From: Clostridiales bacterium
GTDB lineage: Bacteria; Bacillota; Clostridia; Christensenellales; CAG-138
Reading direction: 5' to 3'
DNA: 5,793 nt
NCBI GenBank assembly: GCA_009783775.1
Contig: WRCT01000122.1
Coordinates: 1 to 5,793, forward strand
The notes beneath the pieces are model-generated. The model was not told the origin of the DNA. It did not search any database and worked only from the letters and a program-made list of their open reading frames with translations. Both the position numbers and the translations under genes were made by a program. Shown here one piece after another: positions 1 to 5,481 of the stretch (position 1 is its first letter; each line of letters begins with the position of its first letter).

Positions 1-1353
1 ATCTTCCGACAGTTCCTTGGCCATGTGGGCGTCCACATAGGCCGCGTCCACGACCACGTCAATGACCGGATGGTCGCCGCCCGCGTTGAAGGAAATGTCG
101 TCCAAAATATTCTCCATTACTGTATGCAGGCGGCGGGCGCCGATATTCTCCGTGCGCTCGTTGCCGCGAAAGGCCAGCGCGGCCACGCGGGCCAGCGCGT
201 CGTCCGTAAAGGTCAGATTCACATTGTCGGCGGCCAGCAGCGCCGTATACTGTTTCGTCACGGCGTTCTTGGGCTGGGTGAGGATCTGATAAAAATCCTC
301 CTGCGTGAGGTCGGAGAGTTTCACGCGAATCGGGAACCGGCCCTGGAGCTCGGGGATTAAGTCCGTCACCTTGGACACGTGGAACGCGCCCGCCGCGATA
401 AAGAGCATGAAATCGGTCTTGACCGGCCCGTACTTCGTATTGACGGTCGAGCCCTCCACGATCGGCAGAATGTCGCGCTGCACGCCCTCGCGGGAGACGT
501 CCGGCCCGTGCGTATGCGTGGCGCCGCAGATCTTGTCGATCTCGTCGATGAAGATAATACCCTGCTGCTCGGCGCTGGCCACCGCCTCGCGGTAGATCTC
601 GTCCATGTCGACGCGCCGTTCGCTCTCCTGCTGGATCAAAATGCCGCGCGCCTGCGCCACGTCCACCTTGCGCTTTTTCTTCTTGCGCGGGATGATCCCG
701 CCCAACATTTCATTCAGATTGATCTCCACGCCAATGCCGAACATGGGGTCCGCGCCGCGTTCCTCCACGTCGATCTCGACCTGCTCGTGTTCCAGCTCGC
801 CCCGACGCAAGCGCTCGAGCAGCAACTGGCGCGAGGTTTTGCGCGTCTCTTCCTCTTCGGGCGAGGGCTTTTGCTCCTCTTGGTTCTGCGCGCCGCCCAA
901 GAGCAGCTGCAGCGGGTTGGGCGCGGCCTGCGGGGCTTTCCTGGCATGGGGGGACAAGAGGTCCACCAGTTTCTGCTCGGCGGCGGTCGTGGCGATGAGC
1001 TTGACCTGTTCCATCTTCTGCGCCTTGCGCAGGCGGATCGCCTCCTCGACCAGGTCGCGGATCATGGACTCCACGTCGCGGCCGACGTAACCGACCTCGG
1101 TGAACTTGGTCGCCTCGACTTTGATAAACGGCGCGTCGACCAGCTTGGCCAGGCGGCGGGCGATCTCGGTCTTGCCCACGCCGGTCGGCCCGATCATGAT
1201 GATGTTCTTGGGCGTGATCTCGTCCCGCAGCTCGGGCGAAAGGCGGCTGCGGCGGTAACGGTTGCGCAGGGCTACCGCGACCGCGCGCTTGGCGGCCTGC
1301 TGGCCGATGATATAGTGGTCGAGCGCGTCAACGATCTGTCTCGGTGTTTGCAT
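1..1353 (-). CDS. hslU: HslU (ClpY), ATPase/unfoldase of the HslUV protease; 3' end cut by window
   Basis: HslU is the AAA+ hexameric ring that unfolds cytoplasmic protein substrates and threads them into the HslV peptidase using ATP. My translation of the minus strand from the ATG at 1353 gives 451 residues in one open frame to the window edge. Visible motifs: N-terminal PRQIVDALDHYIIGQ; Walker A GPTGVGKTE (55-63, Lys61); GYVG pore loop (88-91); a variable, charged I-domain (about 110-243) containing NPLQLLLG and a basic PRKKKKRKV patch; Walker B IIFIDE (266-271); GPDVSREGVQRD; the sensor I region FIAAGAFHV; LIPELQGRFPIR with probable arginine finger Arg339; and the sensor II segment ENIGARRLH (Arg407). 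The family normally ends a few residues after this point with a hydrophobic tail (RFIL/KYIL type) that inserts into HslV. That tail, and probably under 12 codons, lies outside. The gene starts 16 nt after hslV and is surely co-transcribed with it. Identity is very secure. Confidence 0.97.
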   Translation of the reverse strand, partial: MQTPRQIVDALDHYIIGQQAAKRAVAVALRNRYRRSRLSPELRDEITPKNIIMIGPTGVGKTEIARRLAKLVDAPFIKVEATKFTEVGYVGRDVESMIRDLVEEAIRLRKAQKMEQVKLIATTAAEQKLVDLLSPHARKAPQAAPNPLQLLLGGAQNQEEQKPSPEEEETRKTSRQLLLERLRRGELEHEQVEIDVEERGADPMFGIGVEINLNEMLGGIIPRKKKKRKVDVAQARGILIQQESERRVDMDEIYREAVASAEQQGIIFIDEIDKICGATHTHGPDVSREGVQRDILPIVEGSTVNTKYGPVKTDFMLFIAAGAFHVSKVTDLIPELQGRFPIRVKLSDLTQEDFYQILTQPKNAVTKQYTALLAADNVNLTFTDDALARVAALAFRGNERTENIGARRLHTVMENILDDISFNAGGDHPVIDVVVDAAYVDAHMAKELSED

Positions 1354-1364
1354 TTTATGCTAAT

Positions 1365-1370
1365 CTCCTC
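1365..1370 (-). promoter_or_regulatory. Ribosome binding site of hslU
   Basis: GAGGAG on the minus strand, immediately following and sharing one base with the hslV TAG stop. It sits 11 nt upstream of the ATG at 1353, slightly long spacing but the only good site. It supports the ATG in front of QTPRQIVDAL as the start, and suggests coupled translation of HslV and HslU. Confidence 0.7.
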
Positions 1371-1903
1371 TATACTTCCTCTACGATGATGTTGTCGTTC
1401 GTGTATACGCAGATCTCGCTGGCGATACGCAGGGACTGCTCCGCGATCTCCCGCGCGGTGAGGGCGGGATTCTGCATAAAGGCTTTGGCCGCCGCCAATG
1501 CAAAGTTGCCGCCCGAGCCGATGGCCGCGATGCCGTCGTCCGGCGCGATCACCTCGCCCGTGCCCGAGAGCAGGTACATCTCTTCTTTGTTTGCCACGAT
1601 CAGCATTGCCTCCAGTCGGCGCATGACCTTGTCTGAGCGCCACTCCTGCGCGAGCGAGACCGCCGCCCGCCCCAGCGAGCCGCTGTAGGTCTCCAGTTTT
1701 TGCTCGAACCGGTCGCAGAGCGTGAAGGCGTCCGCCACCGAGCCCGCAAAGCCCGCGACGACGCTGTCGTGGTAGAGGCGGCGCACCTTGGTGGCCGTGG
1801 CCTTGACGATGGTCGTCTGGCCCATGGTGACCTGACCGTCGCCCGCGACGGCGCAAGCGCCGTCTTTTTGAACGGCCAGAATGGTTGTTCCTTTTAGTTC
1901 CAT
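1370..1903 (-). CDS. hslV: HslV (ClpQ/CodW), peptidase subunit of the HslUV protease
   Basis: HslV is a proteasome beta-type N-terminal nucleophile hydrolase. Two stacked hexameric rings in the cytoplasm degrade proteins fed by HslU. The 177-residue product matches the usual length of about 175-180. It reads MELKG followed by TTILAV, so Thr6 is the expected nucleophile once the five-residue leader is removed. Other family landmarks are AGDGQVTMG (20-28, with conserved Asp22), KVRRLY (39-44, Lys39 being the probable catalytic lysine), AGFAGSVADAF (50-60), EWRSDK (87-92), RRLEAML, the AIGSGGN segment (127-133), and the C-terminal ICVYTND. It is therefore of the threonine type; Bacillus CodW is reported to use an N-terminal serine instead. 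The start is fixed by AAAGGAG 7 nt upstream. The gene lies 29 nt after trmFO and 16 nt before hslU, with no xerC/codV gene in between. Confidence 0.97.
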   Translation of the reverse strand: MELKGTTILAVQKDGACAVAGDGQVTMGQTTIVKATATKVRRLYHDSVVAGFAGSVADAFTLCDRFEQKLETYSGSLGRAAVSLAQEWRSDKVMRRLEAMLIVANKEEMYLLSGTGEVIAPDDGIAAIGSGGNFALAAAKAFMQNPALTAREIAEQSLRIASEICVYTNDNIIVEEV

Positions 1904-1910
1904 AGGGTTA

Positions 1911-1917
1911 CTCCTTT
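1911..1917 (-). promoter_or_regulatory. Ribosome binding site of hslV
   Basis: AAAGGAG on the minus strand, 7 nt upstream of the ATG at 1903, within the 29-nt trmFO-hslV gap. It decides the start and with it the five-residue leader before the catalytic Thr-Thr pair. The gap holds no visible terminator, so hslV is probably translated from the same mRNA as trmFO. Confidence 0.75.
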
Positions 1918-1932
1918 ATTGGTCACACCATA

Positions 1933-3249
1933 TCATAAAATGTCGTTGGAATCCTCTTTATTCATAAGAGTTTGCTTTTCTTTCACGATGTTCAATGCGC
2001 GCTCGGCCAGGGTCAGGTTGCGCTCGCGTTTGTTCTTTACGCGGCCGGACAGGGGTTCTAACAACCCGAAAGCGACATTCATCGGCTGAAAATCCAAACC
2101 GTTGCCCGAGCTGACATAGTGCGCCAGCGCGCCGATCGCCGTTTGGCGGGTGAAGTCCACGGGCGGCTGACCGCGAAGATACCGCGCCATAGCGAGCCCC
2201 GCGACCAGGCCGCTGGCGGCGGATTCCACGTACCCCTCGACGCCCGTAAGCTGTCCGGCAAAGTAAAGGCCCTGCCGCCCGCGCAGACTGTAGTCATGGT
2301 TCAAAAGCTGCGGCGAAGGCAGAAAGGTATTGCGGTGCATGACGCCGTAGCGGGCAAATTCGGCCTTTTCCAGCCCGGGGATCATCGAAAACACGCGCCG
2401 CTGCTCGGGGAAGGTCAGGTTCGTTTGAAAGCCGACGAGATTGTAGAGCGACCCCGGGGCATTGTCCCGCCGCAGCTGGACCACGGCAAAGGGGCGGCGG
2501 CCGTCTACCTCCAGCCCGACCGGTTTCAATGGCCCGAAAGCCAGGGTTTTTTCGCCGCGCTTTGCCAGCGTCTCCACAGGCAGGCAGCCCTCAAAGACGC
2601 GCGGGGTCTCAAACGCGGCAAGCGGCACGGTTTGCGCCTCGACCAGCGCCTGCCAAAAGGCGAAGTATTCCTCCCGCGTCATGGGGCAGTTGAGATAGTC
2701 CGCGCCGCGCCCGTAGCGGGACGCGGCAAAAACCTTGCTATGGTCCAGGCTCTCCGCCGTTACAATGGGCGCGGCGGCGTCATAAAAATGCAGGGCTTGG
2801 CCCAATTGTCTCTCGATGTCTTGGGCGAGCGGGCCGTCCGTCAGCGGGCCGGTGGCGATGATGGCGGGCGCCTCGGGCAGACAGGTTGCCTCGCCCTCTG
2901 CAATCTCAATGTTCTTATGCCCCCGTATGCGTCGTGTGACCAGGGCCGCAAACCCTTCGCGATCCACCGCCAGCGCGCCGCCGGCGGGTACGCGGGTCTC
3001 ATCCGCGCAGGACAGTATCAGCGAGCCCAAGCGCCGCATTTCCTCTTTGAGCAGGCCCACGGCGTTCTCCAATCGGTCGGAGCGCAGGGAATTGGAACAG
3101 ACCAGCTCGGCAAAATCATCGCTCTTGTGCGCGGGCGTGCGGCGGCGTGGTTTTTGCTCCGTCAGCGTCACCAAAAAGCCGCGCTCGGCCAGCTGCCAGG
3201 CGGCCTCGCAGCCCGCCAGGCCCGCGCCCACGACCAAAGTTTTATTCAC
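1933..3249 (-). CDS. trmFO: TrmFO, folate/FAD-dependent tRNA (uracil-54-C5)-methyltransferase
   Basis: TrmFO makes ribothymidine (m5U54) in the tRNA T-loop, taking the methylene carbon from 5,10-methylenetetrahydrofolate and reducing it with FADH2. I take GTG at 3249 as the start, giving 438 residues, close to the family's usual length of about 435-440. This places the FAD-binding Rossmann motif VVGAGLAGCEAA at residues 6-17 as in homologues. The frame stays open upstream to 3420, but those extra residues lie inside topA and resemble nothing in the family. Landmarks: CSNSLRSD (51-58) and FEGCLPVE (219-226), whose Cys51 and Cys222 probably match the functional cysteines 53 and 226 of the B. 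subtilis enzyme; YLNCPMTREEY (185-195); GFQTNL; AGQLTGVEGYVESAASG (331-347); and GNGLDFQPMNVAFGLL (382-397). The start overlaps the topA stop by 8 nt, so translation is probably coupled. The gene looks intact. Confidence 0.97.
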   Translation of the reverse strand: MNKTLVVGAGLAGCEAAWQLAERGFLVTLTEQKPRRRTPAHKSDDFAELVCSNSLRSDRLENAVGLLKEEMRRLGSLILSCADETRVPAGGALAVDREGFAALVTRRIRGHKNIEIAEGEATCLPEAPAIIATGPLTDGPLAQDIERQLGQALHFYDAAAPIVTAESLDHSKVFAASRYGRGADYLNCPMTREEYFAFWQALVEAQTVPLAAFETPRVFEGCLPVETLAKRGEKTLAFGPLKPVGLEVDGRRPFAVVQLRRDNAPGSLYNLVGFQTNLTFPEQRRVFSMIPGLEKAEFARYGVMHRNTFLPSPQLLNHDYSLRGRQGLYFAGQLTGVEGYVESAASGLVAGLAMARYLRGQPPVDFTRQTAIGALAHYVSSGNGLDFQPMNVAFGLLEPLSGRVKNKRERNLTLAERALNIVKEKQTLMNKEDSNDIL

Positions 3250-5341
3250 TCTTTTCAGCCTTCTTTGCGGCACGCAGGATATGGCCGCAACCCTCGGCGG
3301 TGCAGCGGATAAAGCTGCCGTGCGGGCCGATCTTCTGCACCAGCTGTCCGCCGCAGTCGGGGCACTTTTGCGCCACGGGCTTATCCCAACTGACAAAATC
3401 GCAGTTCGGATAGGCCTCACAGCCGTAAAACGCCTTGCCGCGCTTGCTCTTTTTCTTGAGGATCTCCGCGCCGCACTTGGGGCAGGGCACGCCGATCTTC
3501 TCCACGATGGCCTTTGTGTTTCTGCACGCGGGATACCCGGGGCAGGCCAAAAACTTGCCGAAACGCCCGAACTTATACACCATCATCTCCCCGCATTTTT
3601 CGCAGGGAATGTCCGAGACCTCGTCCTCGATCTTGACCTTTTCGATCGTCTTTTTCGCCACCTCTACGGTTTGTTCGAACGGGCCATAGAACTCGCCGAG
3701 CAGAGCGGCCCATTTTGCCTGACCCTCCTCGACCCCGTCCAGCTTGTCCTCCATGTCCGCCGTGAACTGCACGTCCACGATGTTCTGGAAGTTTTGTTTC
3801 ATAAGCTCGGTCACCACGACGCCCAGCTCGGTCGGCAGCAGCTGTTTTTTCTCGCGCTGGACATACCCGCGATCCAATACGGTCGAAATCGTGGTCGCGT
3901 AGGTCGAAGGGCGGCCGATCCCGTTTTCCTCCAGCGCCTTGACCAGCGTCGCCTCCGTATAACGCGGGGGCGGCTGTGTGAACCGCTGGTCCGCCGTGAC
4001 GGCCAGGGCACAAAACACGTCGCCCTCCTGCATGGGCGGCAGCGCGATCTCGCTCTCCTGCTCGTCGTCGCGGCCCTCGGTATAGACCGCCGTAAAGCCG
4101 TCAAAGAGCGTGCGCACGCCGTTGGCGCGGAAGGCGCAGCCATTAGCGTCCAGCGTCACAACGTTCACCTGCTGCAGCGCGTCCACCATCTGGCTGGCCA
4201 GGAAACGGTCGTAAATCAGTTTGTAGAGCTTGAACTGATCGCCCGTCAGAAACTCCTTGATACTCTTGGGAACCAGCGACACGTCCGTGGGGCGGATCGC
4301 CTCGTGCGCGTCCTGCGCGCCACGCCGGCCCTTGTAGAAGTTCGGCTTTTCGGGCAGGTATTTCGCGCCGAAGGTCTCGGCAATATGGGCGCGCGCGCTG
4401 TCCAATGCCTCATTCGACACGCGCACGGAATCGGTACGGATATAGGTGACCAAACCCGTGGCGCCCTTGGTGCCGACGGAAATGCCCTCGTAAAGCTGCT
4501 GCGCGACCATCATGGTGCGCTTGGTCGTAAAGCCCAGCTTGCGCGCGGCCTCCTGCTGCAGGTTGGAAGTCGTAAACGGGGGCGCGGGGTGTTTTTTGCG
4601 CTCGGTGACTTTGATCTTGGTCACGGTAAAGGGGCTGTCCCCCACCTGCGCCAATATCTCGTCGGCCAGGGCCTTGTCCCCGACTTCCAGCTTTTTGCCG
4701 TCCCTGCCGTAGAACTTGGCCTCGAAGGGCTTGCGTTTCTCGCCGGCCGGCAGCTGGGCCGCGATGACCCAATACTCCTCGGGATCGAAGGCGTTGATCT
4801 CGTCCTCGCGGTCGCAGATCAAGCGCGTCGCCACGGACTGCACGCGGCCCGCCGACAGGCCCTTGCGCACCTTGGCCCAAAGGATCGGGCTGATCATATA
4901 CCCCACCATGCGGTCGAGAATGCGGCGCGTCTGCTGCGCGTCCACGAGATTCATATCAATCTTGCGCACGTTTTTCAACGCGTTCTTCACCGCGTTTGCC
5001 GTGATCTCGTGGAACACGATCCGGTTTTTGCTGGCCGGATCCAGACCCAGGATATGCGCCAAATGCCAGGAGATGGCCTCGCCCTCGCGGTCAGGGTCGG
5101 TTGCGAGGTAGATCTTTTTGGCGGTCTTGGCCTCTTTGCGGATGTGTTCTAAGACCTCGCCCTTGCCGCGCAGGGTGATGTACTTGGGCGCAAAATCGTT
5201 GTTCACGTCCACGCCGAACTGGCTCTTGGGCAGGTCACGCACATGGCCGTTGCTGGCCAGCACCGTGAAATTTTTGCCCAGAAACTTCTTGATTGTCTTT
5301 GCTTTGGCAGGCGATTCTACGATCACCAATGAGTCAGCCAT
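3242..5341 (-). CDS. topA: TopA, type IA DNA topoisomerase I
   Basis: TopA relaxes negatively supercoiled DNA on the nucleoid by cutting one strand through a 5'-phosphotyrosyl bond and passing the other. The 699-residue product has the usual length for Bacillota. The Toprim domain opens with LVIVESPAKAKTI (catalytic Glu9) and holds the Mg2+-binding ATDPDREGE (80-88). Other core landmarks are SNGHVRDLP (30-38), RRILDRMVGY (139-148), the SAGRVQSVA strand-binding loop (163-171), PPFTTSNLQQEA (254-265) and the active-site segment TYIRTDS with nucleophile Tyr300. The C-terminal tail carries three four-cysteine zinc fingers: Cys580/583/600/606, Cys620/623/641/647 and Cys660/663/680/685, followed by a lysine-rich end. 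The ATG at 5341 is preceded by a strong AGGAGG. The gene follows dprA across a 140-bp spacer filled by an unusual repeat element and overlaps trmFO by 8 nt. No defects are visible. Confidence 0.98.
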   Translation of the reverse strand: MADSLVIVESPAKAKTIKKFLGKNFTVLASNGHVRDLPKSQFGVDVNNDFAPKYITLRGKGEVLEHIRKEAKTAKKIYLATDPDREGEAISWHLAHILGLDPASKNRIVFHEITANAVKNALKNVRKIDMNLVDAQQTRRILDRMVGYMISPILWAKVRKGLSAGRVQSVATRLICDREDEINAFDPEEYWVIAAQLPAGEKRKPFEAKFYGRDGKKLEVGDKALADEILAQVGDSPFTVTKIKVTERKKHPAPPFTTSNLQQEAARKLGFTTKRTMMVAQQLYEGISVGTKGATGLVTYIRTDSVRVSNEALDSARAHIAETFGAKYLPEKPNFYKGRRGAQDAHEAIRPTDVSLVPKSIKEFLTGDQFKLYKLIYDRFLASQMVDALQQVNVVTLDANGCAFRANGVRTLFDGFTAVYTEGRDDEQESEIALPPMQEGDVFCALAVTADQRFTQPPPRYTEATLVKALEENGIGRPSTYATTISTVLDRGYVQREKKQLLPTELGVVVTELMKQNFQNIVDVQFTADMEDKLDGVEEGQAKWAALLGEFYGPFEQTVEVAKKTIEKVKIEDEVSDIPCEKCGEMMVYKFGRFGKFLACPGYPACRNTKAIVEKIGVPCPKCGAEILKKKSKRGKAFYGCEAYPNCDFVSWDKPVAQKCPDCGGQLVQKIGPHGSFIRCTAEGCGHILRAAKKAEKSE
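3259..3264 (-). promoter_or_regulatory. Ribosome binding site of trmFO, inside the topA 3' end
   Basis: AGAAGG on the minus strand, within the last topA codons and 9 nt upstream of the GTG at 3249. It is a modest match to the Shine-Dalgarno consensus. It supports the GTG start over any start further upstream and fits translational coupling to topA. Confidence 0.55.
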
Positions 5342-5346
5342 GTATT

Positions 5347-5352
5347 CCTCCT
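5347..5352 (-). promoter_or_regulatory. Ribosome binding site of topA
   Basis: A full AGGAGG on the minus strand, within AAGGAGGAA and 5 nt from the ATG at 5341. It is the strongest site in the window and fixes the start. It lies 4 nt outside the end of the upstream heptamer repeat, so the repeat runs right up to the initiation region. Confidence 0.85.
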
Positions 5353-5356
5353 TGTA

Positions 5357-5391
5357 GTGTTGCGCGTTGCGTGTTGCGCGTTGAGCGATGG
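5357..5391 (+). repeat. Heptamer arm, five units (topA-proximal)
   Basis: Read on the + strand, the units are GTGTTGC, GCGTTGC, GTGTTGC, GCGTTGA and GCGATGG, without gaps. Units 1 and 3 are identical, and unit 2 differs by one base. Position 2 alternates T/C, position 5 is always T, and position 7 is C then A then G toward the core. In topA mRNA this arm would be a C- and A-rich stretch just before the ribosome binding site. Confidence 0.75.
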
Positions 5392-5393
5392 TA

Positions 5394-5412
5394 AAAACAG
5401 CTCCGCTGTTTT
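5394..5412 (-). terminator. Candidate hairpin 1 of the spacer (terminator- or attenuator-like)
   Basis: A perfect 8-bp stem: AAAACAGC (5394-5401) pairs with GCTGTTTT (5405-5412) around a 3-nt loop. Read on the minus strand it ends in a run of five T, though four of these belong to the stem. The GC part is only four pairs, so termination may be weak. It could lower read-through from dprA into topA, or simply be part of the repeat element. Confidence 0.35.
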
Positions 5413-5421
5413 ATTTCTTTG

Positions 5422-5443
5422 AAAACGCCGCAAGGCGTTTTTT
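5422..5443 (+). terminator. Candidate hairpin 2 of the spacer (terminator-like, better on +)
   Basis: A perfect 8-bp stem: AAAACGCC (5422-5429) pairs with GGCGTTTT (5434-5441) around GCAA, a GNRA-type tetraloop in a + strand transcript. It is followed by two more T, giving six in a row. On the minus strand the same stem ends in only four T. It could thus act in both directions, but the A- and T-rich stem ends make this uncertain. No + strand gene is present that would need a terminator here. Confidence 0.35.
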
Positions 5444-5478
5444 CCTTCACTCCACTCTCAACTCTCCACACTCCACTC
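5444..5478 (-). repeat. Heptamer arm, five units (dprA-proximal)
   Basis: Read on the minus strand from 5478, the units are GAGTGGA, GTGTGGA, GAGTTGA, GAGTGGA and GTGAAGG, without gaps. Units 1 and 4 are identical. The arm contains no C on this strand, so a dprA read-through RNA would be purine-rich here. It begins 3 nt after the dprA stop codon. Confidence 0.75.
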
Positions 5479-5481
5479 TTT

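Larger units (their letters stand above)
5357..5478. repeat. 122-bp inverted-arm heptamer element with two-hairpin core
   Basis: This element fills the dprA-topA spacer. Two arms of 35 bp, each exactly five 7-bp units, point toward each other (5357-5391 read on +, 5444-5478 read on -) and enclose a 52-bp core with two perfect hairpins. Aligned unit by unit, the arms agree at 23 of 35 positions. All ten units have G at positions 1, 3 and 6. Position 4 is T in eight units and A only in the innermost unit of each arm, which also ends GG. Such order is unlikely by chance and suggests a defined element, perhaps a dispersed REP- or MITE-like repeat. No coding sequence is present, and I see no clear target-site duplication. 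Function is unknown. Confidence 0.7.

Noticed and set aside
640..690. PRKKKKRKV in HslU resembling a nuclear localisation signal
   Set aside because: Basic segments of this kind (PKKK..KK) occur at the same place in the I-domain of other bacterial HslU proteins. The likeness is coincidental.
379..1389. + strand open frame of 336 codons opposite hslU
   Set aside because: Antisense to a well-conserved AAA+ gene; its protein is rich in Leu, Arg, His and Asp, as expected of a reverse-complement frame, with no domain seen.
2119..3312. + strand open frame of 397 codons opposite trmFO
   Set aside because: Shadow of trmFO in a GC-rich sequence; the product is basic and low in family-like features, and no ribosome binding site or gene context supports it.
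3250..3420. Extended N-terminus for TrmFO (57 extra residues)
   Set aside because: The extra stretch is the topA zinc-finger region read in another frame; the FAD-binding motif and family length place the start at the GTG at 3249.
2816..5152. Very long + strand open frame (778 codons) opposite topA and trmFO
   Set aside because: It lies fully antisense to two genes with clear family motifs and spans their junction. The translation has no recognisable domain. Long antisense frames are expected from GC-rich, strongly biased codons.
5444..5478. G-quadruplex in the purine-rich heptamer arm
   Set aside because: Only GG pairs are present, with one long interval between them, so at best a weak two-tetrad structure; the 7-bp periodicity explains the G spacing better.
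5357..5478. CRISPR array
   Set aside because: Repeat units are 7 bp with no spacers, and the arms are inverted; nothing resembles 24-37 bp repeats with unique spacers, and no cas genes are present.
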